DNA of 10,389 bases, taken from positions 1-10,389 of the forward strand of contig CAYOTM010000025.1 of NCBI GenBank assembly GCA_964406935.1. Reading direction: 5' to 3'. This document shows, one piece after another, positions 1 to 7,900 of this stretch; positions within the stretch are counted from its first letter, which is position 1; each line of letters opens with the position of its first letter. The stretch is from PWHG01 sp964406935 (GTDB lineage: Bacteria; Patescibacteriota; Patescibacteriia; Patescibacteriales; UBA12465). Under the pieces are notes generated by a model. It had not been told where the DNA came from, made no database searches, and worked only from the letters and a program-made list of their open reading frames with translations. Both the position numbers and the translations under genes were made by a program.

Positions 1-67
1 AGAATCCGGCTTATAGCTTGCCCTAATAATATTTTTATTATCTTAAAGATCTCTAATTTAATTATTT

Positions 68-1486
68 ATGAAACGCCAAAGTGAATTGTTATTTAATTTC
101 CTTTTGGTTCCGCTTGATTATCTCTTAATCGTTTTAGCTGGTGTTTCTGCCTACTATTTACGATTTTCAAATTTTTACGTGGACATTCGTCCCGTTATTT
201 TTAATTTACCGTTTACTGAATATTTCAGTGCTTTGTTAGTGGTGGCTGTGATTTGGTCGTTGGTTTTTGCCGTTTCTGGATTATATCAATTTGCTAGCCG
301 CGGTCGTTTAGCCAAAGAGTTGGCCAAAATTTTTCTCGCTTGTTTTTCTGGGTTTGCTATTTTAGCGATTATTATTTTTTTTCAACGAGAATTATTTGAA
401 TCACGGTTTATTGCTTTAGTGGGAACGGCCCTAGCGATTGTTTATGTTTCTTTGGGCCGGATGCTTATTCGGGCAATTAAAAAGCAGTTATTAATTTATG
501 GCATTGGAGTAAGGTCAGTCGTCTTAGTCGGTAGTAGTCAAAGCGCTGAACGTTTGTTGGCTGAATTCGCTGCTAATCCGCGGGCTGGTTTTAAAGTAAT
601 TAAACGCTTTCGTGATTTTTCTTTAGAAAGCGCCCAAGAACTAGATATTTTATTAAAAGATCAAGCGATTGATGAAGTTATTCAAAGTGATCCTAATTTA
701 AGTAAATCAGAGACTTTGCGTTTATTTGATTTTGCTTCTGATCATCATCTAGGTTTTCGTTATGTGGCTGATTTACTAGAAATTAAAGTATTGCGGAGCG
801 AAGTCTCAGAAATTATTGGTATTCCTTTAGTGGAGGTTAAGCGAACCACCTTGGAAGGCTGGGGTAGAATTATTAAACGCGTAGTTGATGTTGCTGGCTC
901 AGGAATTTTAATTTTATTATTATCGCCAATTTTATTATTAACAGCTTTAATTATTAAACTTGATTCTCGCGGCCCAGTTTTCTTTTTTCGGCGAGATGAT
1001 GGTAGTTTTTTGACTAGGATTGGTGAAGGAGGCCGCCCTTTTCGTTATTTAAAATTTCGTTCAATGATCCCTGGGGCAGATAACATGCGCTATAAGGAAC
1101 TAGCCGATCACAATATTCGCCAAGATGGCCCGTTGGTAAAAATTAAGAATGACCCGCGAGTGACTCGTTTTGGACGCTTTATTCGTCGCTGGTCAATTGA
1201 TGAGCTGCCGGAGTTATTTTTAGTTTTTTCTGGTAAAATGAGTTTAGTTGGCCCCCGTCCTCACTTGCCAGAAGAGGTGGCTAAATACGAAAATCATCAC
1301 AAAAAAACTTTAACCATTAAGCCCGGCATTACTGGACTTGCCCAAATTTCTGGACGCAGTGATTTATTATTTGAAGAAGAAGTTAAACTTGATGTTTATT
1401 ATATTGAAAATTGGTCCTTATTATTAGATTTTTCTATTTTACTCAAAACTCCCTTAGCGGTTTTCAAACGTCGCCAAGCGGAATAA
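68..1486 (+). CDS. Polyprenyl-phosphate sugar-1-phosphate transferase (WcaJ/WbaP-like)
   Basis: This 472-residue inner-membrane enzyme should move a sugar-1-phosphate from a nucleotide sugar onto undecaprenyl phosphate, the first step of exopolysaccharide or other surface glycan synthesis. Four hydrophobic segments lie near residues 8-29, 52-74, 87-105 and 113-130. A Rossmann-like stretch follows (VVLVGSS, 151-157), then a membrane-dipping helix (about 274-297) that opens the catalytic bacterial sugar transferase domain (about 266-468). Visible catalytic-domain signatures are RGPVFFF (301-307), KFRSM (329-333), DELPE with the D378-E379 pair that matches the catalytic Asp-Glu of PglC-type enzymes, GPRP (395-398), and KPGITGLAQISGRS. 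The length fits the long, five-segment form of the family. About seven extra residues lie between PVFFF and GGRPF compared with the usual spacing. The ATG at 68 gives a complete first membrane segment; no Shine-Dalgarno is obvious. It heads a run of glycan genes. The sugar cannot be told from the sequence. Confidence 0.93.
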   Translation: MKRQSELLFNFLLVPLDYLLIVLAGVSAYYLRFSNFYVDIRPVIFNLPFTEYFSALLVVAVIWSLVFAVSGLYQFASRGRLAKELAKIFLACFSGFAILAIIIFFQRELFESRFIALVGTALAIVYVSLGRMLIRAIKKQLLIYGIGVRSVVLVGSSQSAERLLAEFAANPRAGFKVIKRFRDFSLESAQELDILLKDQAIDEVIQSDPNLSKSETLRLFDFASDHHLGFRYVADLLEIKVLRSEVSEIIGIPLVEVKRTTLEGWGRIIKRVVDVAGSGILILLLSPILLLTALIIKLDSRGPVFFFRRDDGSFLTRIGEGGRPFRYLKFRSMIPGADNMRYKELADHNIRQDGPLVKIKNDPRVTRFGRFIRRWSIDELPELFLVFSGKMSLVGPRPHLPEEVAKYENHHKKTLTIKPGITGLAQISGRSDLLFEEEVKLDVYYIENWSLLLDFSILLKTPLAVFKRRQAE

Positions 1487-1496
1487 TTAACTCCTT

Positions 1497-2639
1497 ATGT
1501 TAAAGGTAGCTTTAATCCATGATCATTTGGCTCAAGATGGTGGCGCTGAGCGCGTCCTGAAGGTCTTAGCTAAAATGTTTCCTCAGGCTGTAATTTATAC
1601 CCTGCTTTATGACCAAAAAAATATTGACAAGCACTTTCAGGGACGTCAAATTGAAACTTCGATTATTCAAAAATTACCCGGGGGCGTTCGTCACTATAAA
1701 TGGTATTTAAGTTTTATGCCGATGGCCGTTGAGTTTTTTGACCTCCGGGAATTTGATTTAGTGATTTCTGATACCAGTTCTTTTGCTAAAGGGGTGATTA
1801 CCTTGCCTGACACACCTCACATTTGTTATTGCCACACTCCCACTCGTTATTTGTGGAGTGATACTCATCAATATATTAATGAACTCAAATATAATAAATG
1901 GATTAAGAAAATTATTTCCTTAATCTTAAATCGTTTACGGATTTGGGATTTAGCGACTGCTAGTCGGGTTGACTATTTTATTGCTAATTCCGAGACGGTT
2001 AAAAAAAGAATTTCTAAATATTATCGGCGCTCTAGTGAGGTTATTTATCCGCCGGTGGCCACTGATCAGTTTTATATTTCCGATTTAAGTAAAGTACCGG
2101 CAGGCGAGCAATATTTCTTAGCTGGTTGTCGTTTAGCCCCATATAAACGAGTTGATTTAGTGGTGGAAGTTTTTAAAAAATTAGGGACCAATCAGCGTTT
2201 AAAAATTTTTGGTGACGGAATTGATTTACCTCGCTTGAAAAAATTAGCCGCTGACTGCCCACGGATTGAGTTTTTAGGGCGAGTTAATGATCAAGAGCTG
2301 GCTGCTCTTTATAGCCGGTCTTTAGCTTATATTAATCCCCAGGAAGAGGATTTTGGAATTACCGCTGTAGAAGCCATGGCTTCCGGTCGACCAGTAATTG
2401 CTTACGCCAAAGGGGGCGCTTTGGAAACGGTGGTTGAAGGGAAGACTGGCCTCTTTTTTGCTGAACAAACTGTCGTCAGTCTGCAAGCAGTTATCGAAAA
2501 ATTTATCGCTCAAGAGCCAGCCCAGCCTAATTTTTGGCAACCTAAGTTAATTAAAGAACAGGCTGATAAATTTGCTACTAGTTTATTTGAAGATTCTTTT
2601 AGACAGTTTATTATTAAGAAAACTAATTTTAAATTATGA
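1497..2639 (+). CDS. GT4-family glycosyltransferase, WbaZ-like
   Basis: A 380-residue cytoplasmic or peripheral GT-B glycosyltransferase, expected to transfer a sugar from a nucleotide donor with retention of configuration onto the lipid-linked acceptor begun by the upstream enzyme. The N-terminal acceptor domain has the GGAERV loop (15-20) and the stretch YCHTPTRYLW (111-120), which I recognise from WbaZ-type mannosyltransferases of O-antigen clusters. The donor domain has the phosphate-binding pair R212 and K217 in CRLAPYKR, a GDG turn (239-241), and the GT4 signature E-x7-E (E284 to E292), followed by AMASGRPVIAY. Length is normal and no membrane segment or signal peptide is seen. It starts 10 nt after the upstream stop, and its TGA stop overlaps the next start as ATGA, which points to translational coupling. 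A mannose-type donor is possible by similarity but not proven. Confidence 0.9.
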   Translation: MLKVALIHDHLAQDGGAERVLKVLAKMFPQAVIYTLLYDQKNIDKHFQGRQIETSIIQKLPGGVRHYKWYLSFMPMAVEFFDLREFDLVISDTSSFAKGVITLPDTPHICYCHTPTRYLWSDTHQYINELKYNKWIKKIISLILNRLRIWDLATASRVDYFIANSETVKKRISKYYRRSSEVIYPPVATDQFYISDLSKVPAGEQYFLAGCRLAPYKRVDLVVEVFKKLGTNQRLKIFGDGIDLPRLKKLAADCPRIEFLGRVNDQELAALYSRSLAYINPQEEDFGITAVEAMASGRPVIAYAKGGALETVVEGKTGLFFAEQTVVSLQAVIEKFIAQEPAQPNFWQPKLIKEQADKFATSLFEDSFRQFIIKKTNFKL

Positions 2640-3778
2640 AAATTGGCGTTGACATTCGAGTTTTAATGGATCGTCAATATAGTGGGATTGGTCAATATAC
2701 AGCCTGTTTGCTTAAGGAACTATTTAATCAAGTTGACGATAATCAATATCGTCTTTTTTATAACTCTTGGCGAAACATTAGACCCCGCTTAATTAAATGG
2801 TCCAGCTCCAAATCACAATTAATTGGCGGTCATTGGCCTAATAAAGTTTTTAATTATCTTAATCAAAAATGTTTGGCCCGACCAAAGCTTGATCAATTTT
2901 TAGGGGGGGTTGATCTTTTTTGGTCGCCTCATTTTAATTTTACTCGCTTAAGCCCTCAAACAAAGCATATTTTAACTATTCACGATTTATCTTTTTTACG
3001 TTATCCTGAATTTTTTTCTCGTCGTAAAAACATTTGGCATCGGTCTTTAAATATTTATCGCCTAGCCAGGGAAGCTCGAGCTTTAGTGGCGGTTTCTGAA
3101 AATACCCGCGATGATATTGTTGAGCTCTTAAATGTTCCGGCGGAAAAAGTGCGGGTAATCTATTCTGGTTTAGAGGCAGTCTCGCCTTTACCGGAACCAG
3201 ATATTAGACAGCAATTTTTAAAAACTCATGACTTAGGTCATAATTTTATCCTTTATCTGGGTAATATTGAACCAAGAAAAAACATTGTTGGCCTAATTTA
3301 TGCCTATAATTTACTGCGAGATGCCAATATTAATTTAGTAGATGTAAAGTTAGTTTTGGCTGGAGCGGCTGGTTGGAAGAATCGTAAGATTTTTCAAGCC
3401 TGGCAAGATTCTCCCTATAAACAGCAAATTAAATTTTTAGGTTATGTTAGCCCGGTTGAAAAAGAAATTTTATATCATGAAGCTAATCTGTTTGCTTACC
3501 CCTCTTTTTATGAAGGTTTTGGCTTTCCACCACTGGAGGCCATGGCTCGCGGTTTGCCAGTGATTACTAGTAATGTTTCTAGTTTGCCAGAAGTAGTTGG
3601 GGAAGCAGCGATTACTGTTAATCCTTATGACGTTAATGATTTAGCCAAGGCGATGGAATTAGTAATTTTTGATAGTCGTCTGCGAGAACAATTAATTATT
3701 GAAGGTAAGGCTCGGGCCAAGCAGTTTAGTTGGCAAAAGAGTGCGGCTGAGTATTTAGCCTTATTTAAGTCTTTATAA
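2636..3778 (+). CDS. GT4-family glycosyltransferase, MtfB-like
   Basis: A second 380-residue GT-B enzyme, clearly different in sequence from its neighbour, so the two probably add different residues or form different linkages. The N-terminus carries the glycine loop SGIGQYT (16-22) and the acceptor-domain motif TIHDLSFLRYPEFF (114-127). The linker to the donor domain reads LYLGNIEPRKN (206-216), which holds the phosphate-binding Arg and Lys. The donor site has EGFGFPPLE, an E-x7-E motif (E293, E301), followed by AMARGLPVITSN and LPEVVGEAA, both typical of GT4 members such as MtfB-like mannosyltransferases. The ATG overlaps the upstream stop by 4 nt and no separate ribosome binding site is needed, so the two glycosyltransferases are likely translated together. 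Donor and acceptor are unknown. No membrane segments are visible; it should act at the inner face of the membrane. Confidence 0.92.
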   Translation: MKIGVDIRVLMDRQYSGIGQYTACLLKELFNQVDDNQYRLFYNSWRNIRPRLIKWSSSKSQLIGGHWPNKVFNYLNQKCLARPKLDQFLGGVDLFWSPHFNFTRLSPQTKHILTIHDLSFLRYPEFFSRRKNIWHRSLNIYRLAREARALVAVSENTRDDIVELLNVPAEKVRVIYSGLEAVSPLPEPDIRQQFLKTHDLGHNFILYLGNIEPRKNIVGLIYAYNLLRDANINLVDVKLVLAGAAGWKNRKIFQAWQDSPYKQQIKFLGYVSPVEKEILYHEANLFAYPSFYEGFGFPPLEAMARGLPVITSNVSSLPEVVGEAAITVNPYDVNDLAKAMELVIFDSRLREQLIIEGKARAKQFSWQKSAAEYLALFKSL

Positions 3779-3789
3779 TTTTTATTAAC

Positions 3790-4884
3790 ATGTCAGCTCA
3801 GAAAAAATCTAAGAAACCCCGGAAAGTTTTAGTAGCGATGTCGGGCGGCGTTGACTCCTCAGTCGCCGCTTATTTATTGCAAGCCCAGGGTTATCAAGTA
3901 ACAGGTGTTTTTTTACGTTTCTGGAAAGACCCCAATGATCCGGAAAAAAGAGAAAATTCTTGTTGCTCCCTAGAGTCCTTTGTTGACGCTAAGCGAGTAG
4001 CTAGTAAATTAGGGATTCCTATTTTTTCCTTAGATTTTTCTCGCCCCTTTAAAAAAGCGGTGGTTGATTATTTTTTAAGTGAATATAAAATTGGCCGCAC
4101 GCCTAACCCTTGTGTGGTTTGTAACAAGCAAATCAAGCTGGGTCTACTTTTAAAAAAAGCCCGGGCCCTAGGTTATGATTATTTAGCTAGTGGTCATTAT
4201 GCCAAGTTATTAAATTATCAGGGAGAGAGCGCCCTTTATCGAGGAATTGATCCCCAAAAAGATCAATCATATTTTCTTTATACTTTTGAACAATCTGAAC
4301 TGACTCATTTACTTTTTCCGGTGGGCAAATATCGCAAAGATCAAGTGAGAAAAATTGCCAAACAAGCTAATCTAGAGATTGCTCAGAAGAAAGATAGTCA
4401 AGACATTTGTTTTTTAGCTGGTCCCCATAATAATTTTTTACGGCGGCATTTAATTTTAAAAACCGGGCCGATTAAATTACAGGAATCAGGAGCGGTTTTA
4501 GGCGAGCATCAGGGTTTGCCTTTATATACGATTGGTCAACGGCGGGGAATTGAAATCGGTGGTACCGGCCCCTATTATGTCGCTCAGCTTGACTATAAAA
4601 CTAATACTTTATGGGTAGTTAAAAATTGGAATGAAGAAATTTTATATCAAGACAGTTTAATTGCTAGTCAAGTTAATTGGCAAAGTAATCGAATAAAAAA
4701 GTTTCCTTTAAAATGTCAGGCAGTGATTCGTTATGGTCACCCAGCTGTGCCAGTAGCGGTTAGCCTTAAAAATAAGCATCAATATTTAGTTAAATTTAAC
4801 ACTCAGCAACGAGCGATTACTCCTGGTCAAAGCGTGGTTTTTTATCAGGGAAATAGGGTTTTAGGTGGGGGAATTATTAATTAA
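3790..4884 (+). CDS. mnmA: tRNA-specific 2-thiouridylase MnmA
   Basis: A 364-residue cytoplasmic enzyme that activates U34 of the Lys, Glu and Gln tRNAs with ATP and replaces its 2-oxygen with sulphur passed on from a cysteine desulfurase relay. The PP-loop SGGVDSS (18-24) binds ATP. The two catalytic cysteines are present: C108 in GRTPNPCVVCN and C207 in SQDICFL, matching the pair about 100 residues apart in the E. coli enzyme. C111 gives the common C-x2-C form. GHYAKL, DQSYFLY and TIGQRRG, and a C-terminal beta-barrel-like segment from about residue 285, are all in the expected order. A short basic extension (SAQKKSKKPRK) precedes the core. It begins 11 nt after the glycosyltransferase gene, so it is probably co-transcribed, though its function is unrelated to glycan synthesis. 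A strong hairpin terminator follows 42 nt after the stop. Confidence 0.97.
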   Translation: MSAQKKSKKPRKVLVAMSGGVDSSVAAYLLQAQGYQVTGVFLRFWKDPNDPEKRENSCCSLESFVDAKRVASKLGIPIFSLDFSRPFKKAVVDYFLSEYKIGRTPNPCVVCNKQIKLGLLLKKARALGYDYLASGHYAKLLNYQGESALYRGIDPQKDQSYFLYTFEQSELTHLLFPVGKYRKDQVRKIAKQANLEIAQKKDSQDICFLAGPHNNFLRRHLILKTGPIKLQESGAVLGEHQGLPLYTIGQRRGIEIGGTGPYYVAQLDYKTNTLWVVKNWNEEILYQDSLIASQVNWQSNRIKKFPLKCQAVIRYGHPAVPVAVSLKNKHQYLVKFNTQQRAITPGQSVVFYQGNRVLGGGIIN

Positions 4885-4926
4885 ATTTTTTTACCCCCTC
4901 ATTTTTTATAAAAATTTTTTAAATTT

Positions 4927-4953
4927 AAAAAAGACTTTAAAAAAGTCTTTTTT
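4927..4953. terminator. Bidirectional intrinsic terminator
   Basis: A perfect 12-bp inverted repeat (4927-4938 with 4942-4953, loop AAA) with core AAGACTTT / AAAGTCTT. It is flanked by A6 on the left and T6 on the right, so either strand gives a hairpin ending in a U tract. It lies between the convergent stops of mnmA (4884) and the giant minus-strand gene (4972) and can serve both. The stem is AT-rich with only two G-C pairs, as expected in such a genome, so its strength is uncertain. Confidence 0.8.
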
Positions 4954-4971
4954 GTAAAATATTTTTAATAA

Positions 4972-7900
4972 TTAGTTAAGCAATTTTTCCATTTCTTGAT
5001 TAAAATTTAATAATGCTTTTTGAATTCCATGAGTAATCATTTTTTCGCTAGCCCCTTGAATGTTATAATATCCTAACCTTTTTTCACCTACTAGATCAAA
5101 TATTGTTTTCTTTAAAAAATCCTTGTCATAACCCTCTTGTTTATCATTTCCTAACTTAGTATTTTCAAGCATGGCAATGGCATTTATATTATCACCCTTT
5201 AAAATATTTATTCTTTCTCCTTTTTTATTCTTTGCCTTAACGCCTGACTTTAAAAATAAATTATTTATTTTTGTTAATTTATCTGACAATTTTAAATCAA
5301 AACTTTTAAAAAATTCATCTTCTTCTATTTTAGTGCTATTAACATATTCTTCTATACTTAAAGTTGGATCAATATCATTAACCACTGCCTCAAATCTTGT
5401 TTTGTTTTCCTCGCCTTTAAAATCAGCAGTTTCTATCCAAATTTCTTGATTATCTAAGTAACCAATTGTTTCCGATTCCAAGAAAGATTTATTATGATTA
5501 TTAATTGCTTGTTTAATTTCTCTAACTAAATTAATCCATAATAAAGCTATTTGAATAATTTGATTATTTTCTACTTTAGTATTTTTCAATAAATCTTGAT
5601 TATTCATTTCTGCAATATTGACTGAGTTATTAGTAAAGCATTTTTTAAATGCTTGAATAGCGATTGCTCCATGAAAGGCAGTAACAACTGCTCTTTGTAA
5701 GGTTTCTTGGGTGTCAATTGAGAGCGAACGAAATTCTACTGAATTCGTTTTTTCATCAAAAAAAGCAACGTTATTTGCTGAACCAGCATCCCTACCCCTT
5801 AAAGACACGCCACGTCCGCCATTTACTTGATGGCCAGTTTCTCCTGCCTGCACTCCAGCCCAAGAAGCTCCAATAATTGTATTTTGTAATAAGTTAGTTT
5901 CTTGATTGACTTCTAAACCATACTCTCCACCAATAGTTAAATGAAAACCCCGAGCTCCTTTTTGATAATTTTCAGAACGATCAAAATTTAAATCAATATA
6001 TTCTATATCATGTAATAATTTCATTTCCAGTAACATTAAATAAGGATTGTCAGTTGGAGTAGTGGCAATCTCATGAACCGCGTCTTTACCCGAGCCAATT
6101 CTGGCCGCTTGGCTAAGACGAGCAATATCTTCCTTTAAACTAGCCTGAGAAGTTAATTCCTGGTAAGCCTTAGCGGTTGATGAAGTAATTTCATATTCCA
6201 TACCGATTGAAGACTTAATTCCTTCGGGAATATTTTTATAAGAAAATTTATTGATTATTTCTTGATACTTTCTTAAATTAGAAGCCACTCTTTCAATAAC
6301 TACTTCTAATTTACGATCAGGTAAGTATTCTTTAGCAAATAACATTACTACAATACTACGACCCTTGTTTTCTTTTTGATATTTAAAAATAAATTGGGAA
6401 ATTTCTTGTAAATCTCTAATAGTTTCTCTTTGGGGGTTATCTAAAAATAATTCTAACTTATTAATATTTTCTTGGTTGCTTAACATTGAACTGATAATGT
6501 CAATATAATTTAAAATTTGTGAACGAACATTATCTTTAGATAGGGTAGTTGTTGATTGATATAGTTGTTTGCACTCCTCAACTGTTAGCAAATCGTGTTT
6601 AAGAAGAATTACTTTAGACTGATTAATTTGTTGATCGTTTAACTGCTCTATATTATTTTTTAATTGAGTGATTATTTCTTGATTATTATTTTTTTTAAGA
6701 TAATTAATTAATTCATCAAGTTTTTGATTGGAAATTTCTGATTGATTTTTAATTACATAATCAATAAATAATTGATTTATATTTTGAGAATAGTTAATTT
6801 TAGATTTTACAGCGCTATAATAATATTTATCAATATTATCAACAATTAAACTCTCCATTATTACTGGATCATAATTATAAAATACTTCTAATTGGTAAGT
6901 AAAATTAAAACTATAATGTTGAAAAATTTTTGCAATAATTTTTTGACGATCCTCTTCGCTAAATTCAAATTCACTATTAGTTATTGATTGCAAGCAATTT
7001 ACCATATCTTCTGCTTTGTTTTTCAAAAAATCACTACCAATATTATCTATCCCAATTTTAAATAATTCTTGATCAAGATAAAAGGTTGGATCATTTTTAT
7101 CAGATTCTAAATAATTATTCCAAAATTTTGGCGATAAACCCCGATTTTTCATGGTGGCGGTACTAATTAATTTAACTTCCTCAGTAGTTAGGGGGAATTC
7201 TTCCTTAAAGATTCCTTGCTTCTCATTACGTTTTCTAATTGCCATTGCAGATAATATTGTAGTACCGTCAATTCCTGGCCATCTGATAATATTACTAAAA
7301 TAGACATCTCTTATATCCTTGTTATTTAAAATAATATTTTCTTCAAATAAGATATTGGCCCCCTCATATTCTAATTGGGGATCTTGTAAAATATTTATAT
7401 AAATTCTTTTTAAGGCAGCTTGATTATGTAGCGAAATAATACCAGCATAATCATTTAAGACTTTACATATTTGTCTTTGGTTTTCTCTGTCTATCTTATA
7501 AAAATTTTCGAAATTATTAAGAAAACTATTTTTTTGTTGTTCATTAAAATAATAAAATAATCTTAAAAGATGTGGTGAATAATTTAATATGTTATCTTGA
7601 CTAAAGATTTTATTTTCTAAATCAAAACGTAAATTTTCATCGATAATACTTAATAGTTCTTTATTATTAAAATAAAAAGACAAGACTTGATAATATTTTT
7701 CATTATCCTTATCATTAATCAATCTATTTAATAACTTTTCCAAATATTCTTTTCGTTCTTGATCATTTGGAAAAAATTTCTTAATATTTTCCTCATCTTT
7801 AAGAATGAAGGCAGTAGTGCTTCCACTATATTTAAAATCTAAGGCACTATTGAGAATTTTTTTACTAAATAAGGAGGCCTCCTCTTCACTTAAGAGATTT

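Noticed and set aside
1..20. The 9-mer CGGCTTATA occurs at 7-15 and is also the last 9 bases of the window, hinting at a circular or terminally redundant contig
   Set aside because: The match is too short, is not at the very first base, and the flanks do not continue the repeat unit; probably chance.
27..42. ATAATA-TTTT-TATTAT hairpin and weak promoter-like hexamers before the first gene
   Set aside because: Purely A/T with no convincing -35/-10 pair; the first gene may be part of an operon that starts outside the window.
2322..2540. A 72-codon minus-strand open frame inside the first glycosyltransferase gene
   Set aside because: It overlaps the conserved E-x7-E region of a clear GT4 gene on the other strand; no signals of its own.
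2637..2639. Possible use of the alternative code with TGA as glycine
   Set aside because: TGA ends the first glycosyltransferase at a normal family length and overlaps the next ATG; the other large genes have no in-frame TGA, so the standard bacterial code fits.
5171..5449. A 92-codon plus-strand open frame inside the giant gene
   Set aside because: It is antisense to a well-supported long coding region, and its hydrophobic translation reflects the complement of Lys/Asn/Glu-rich codons.
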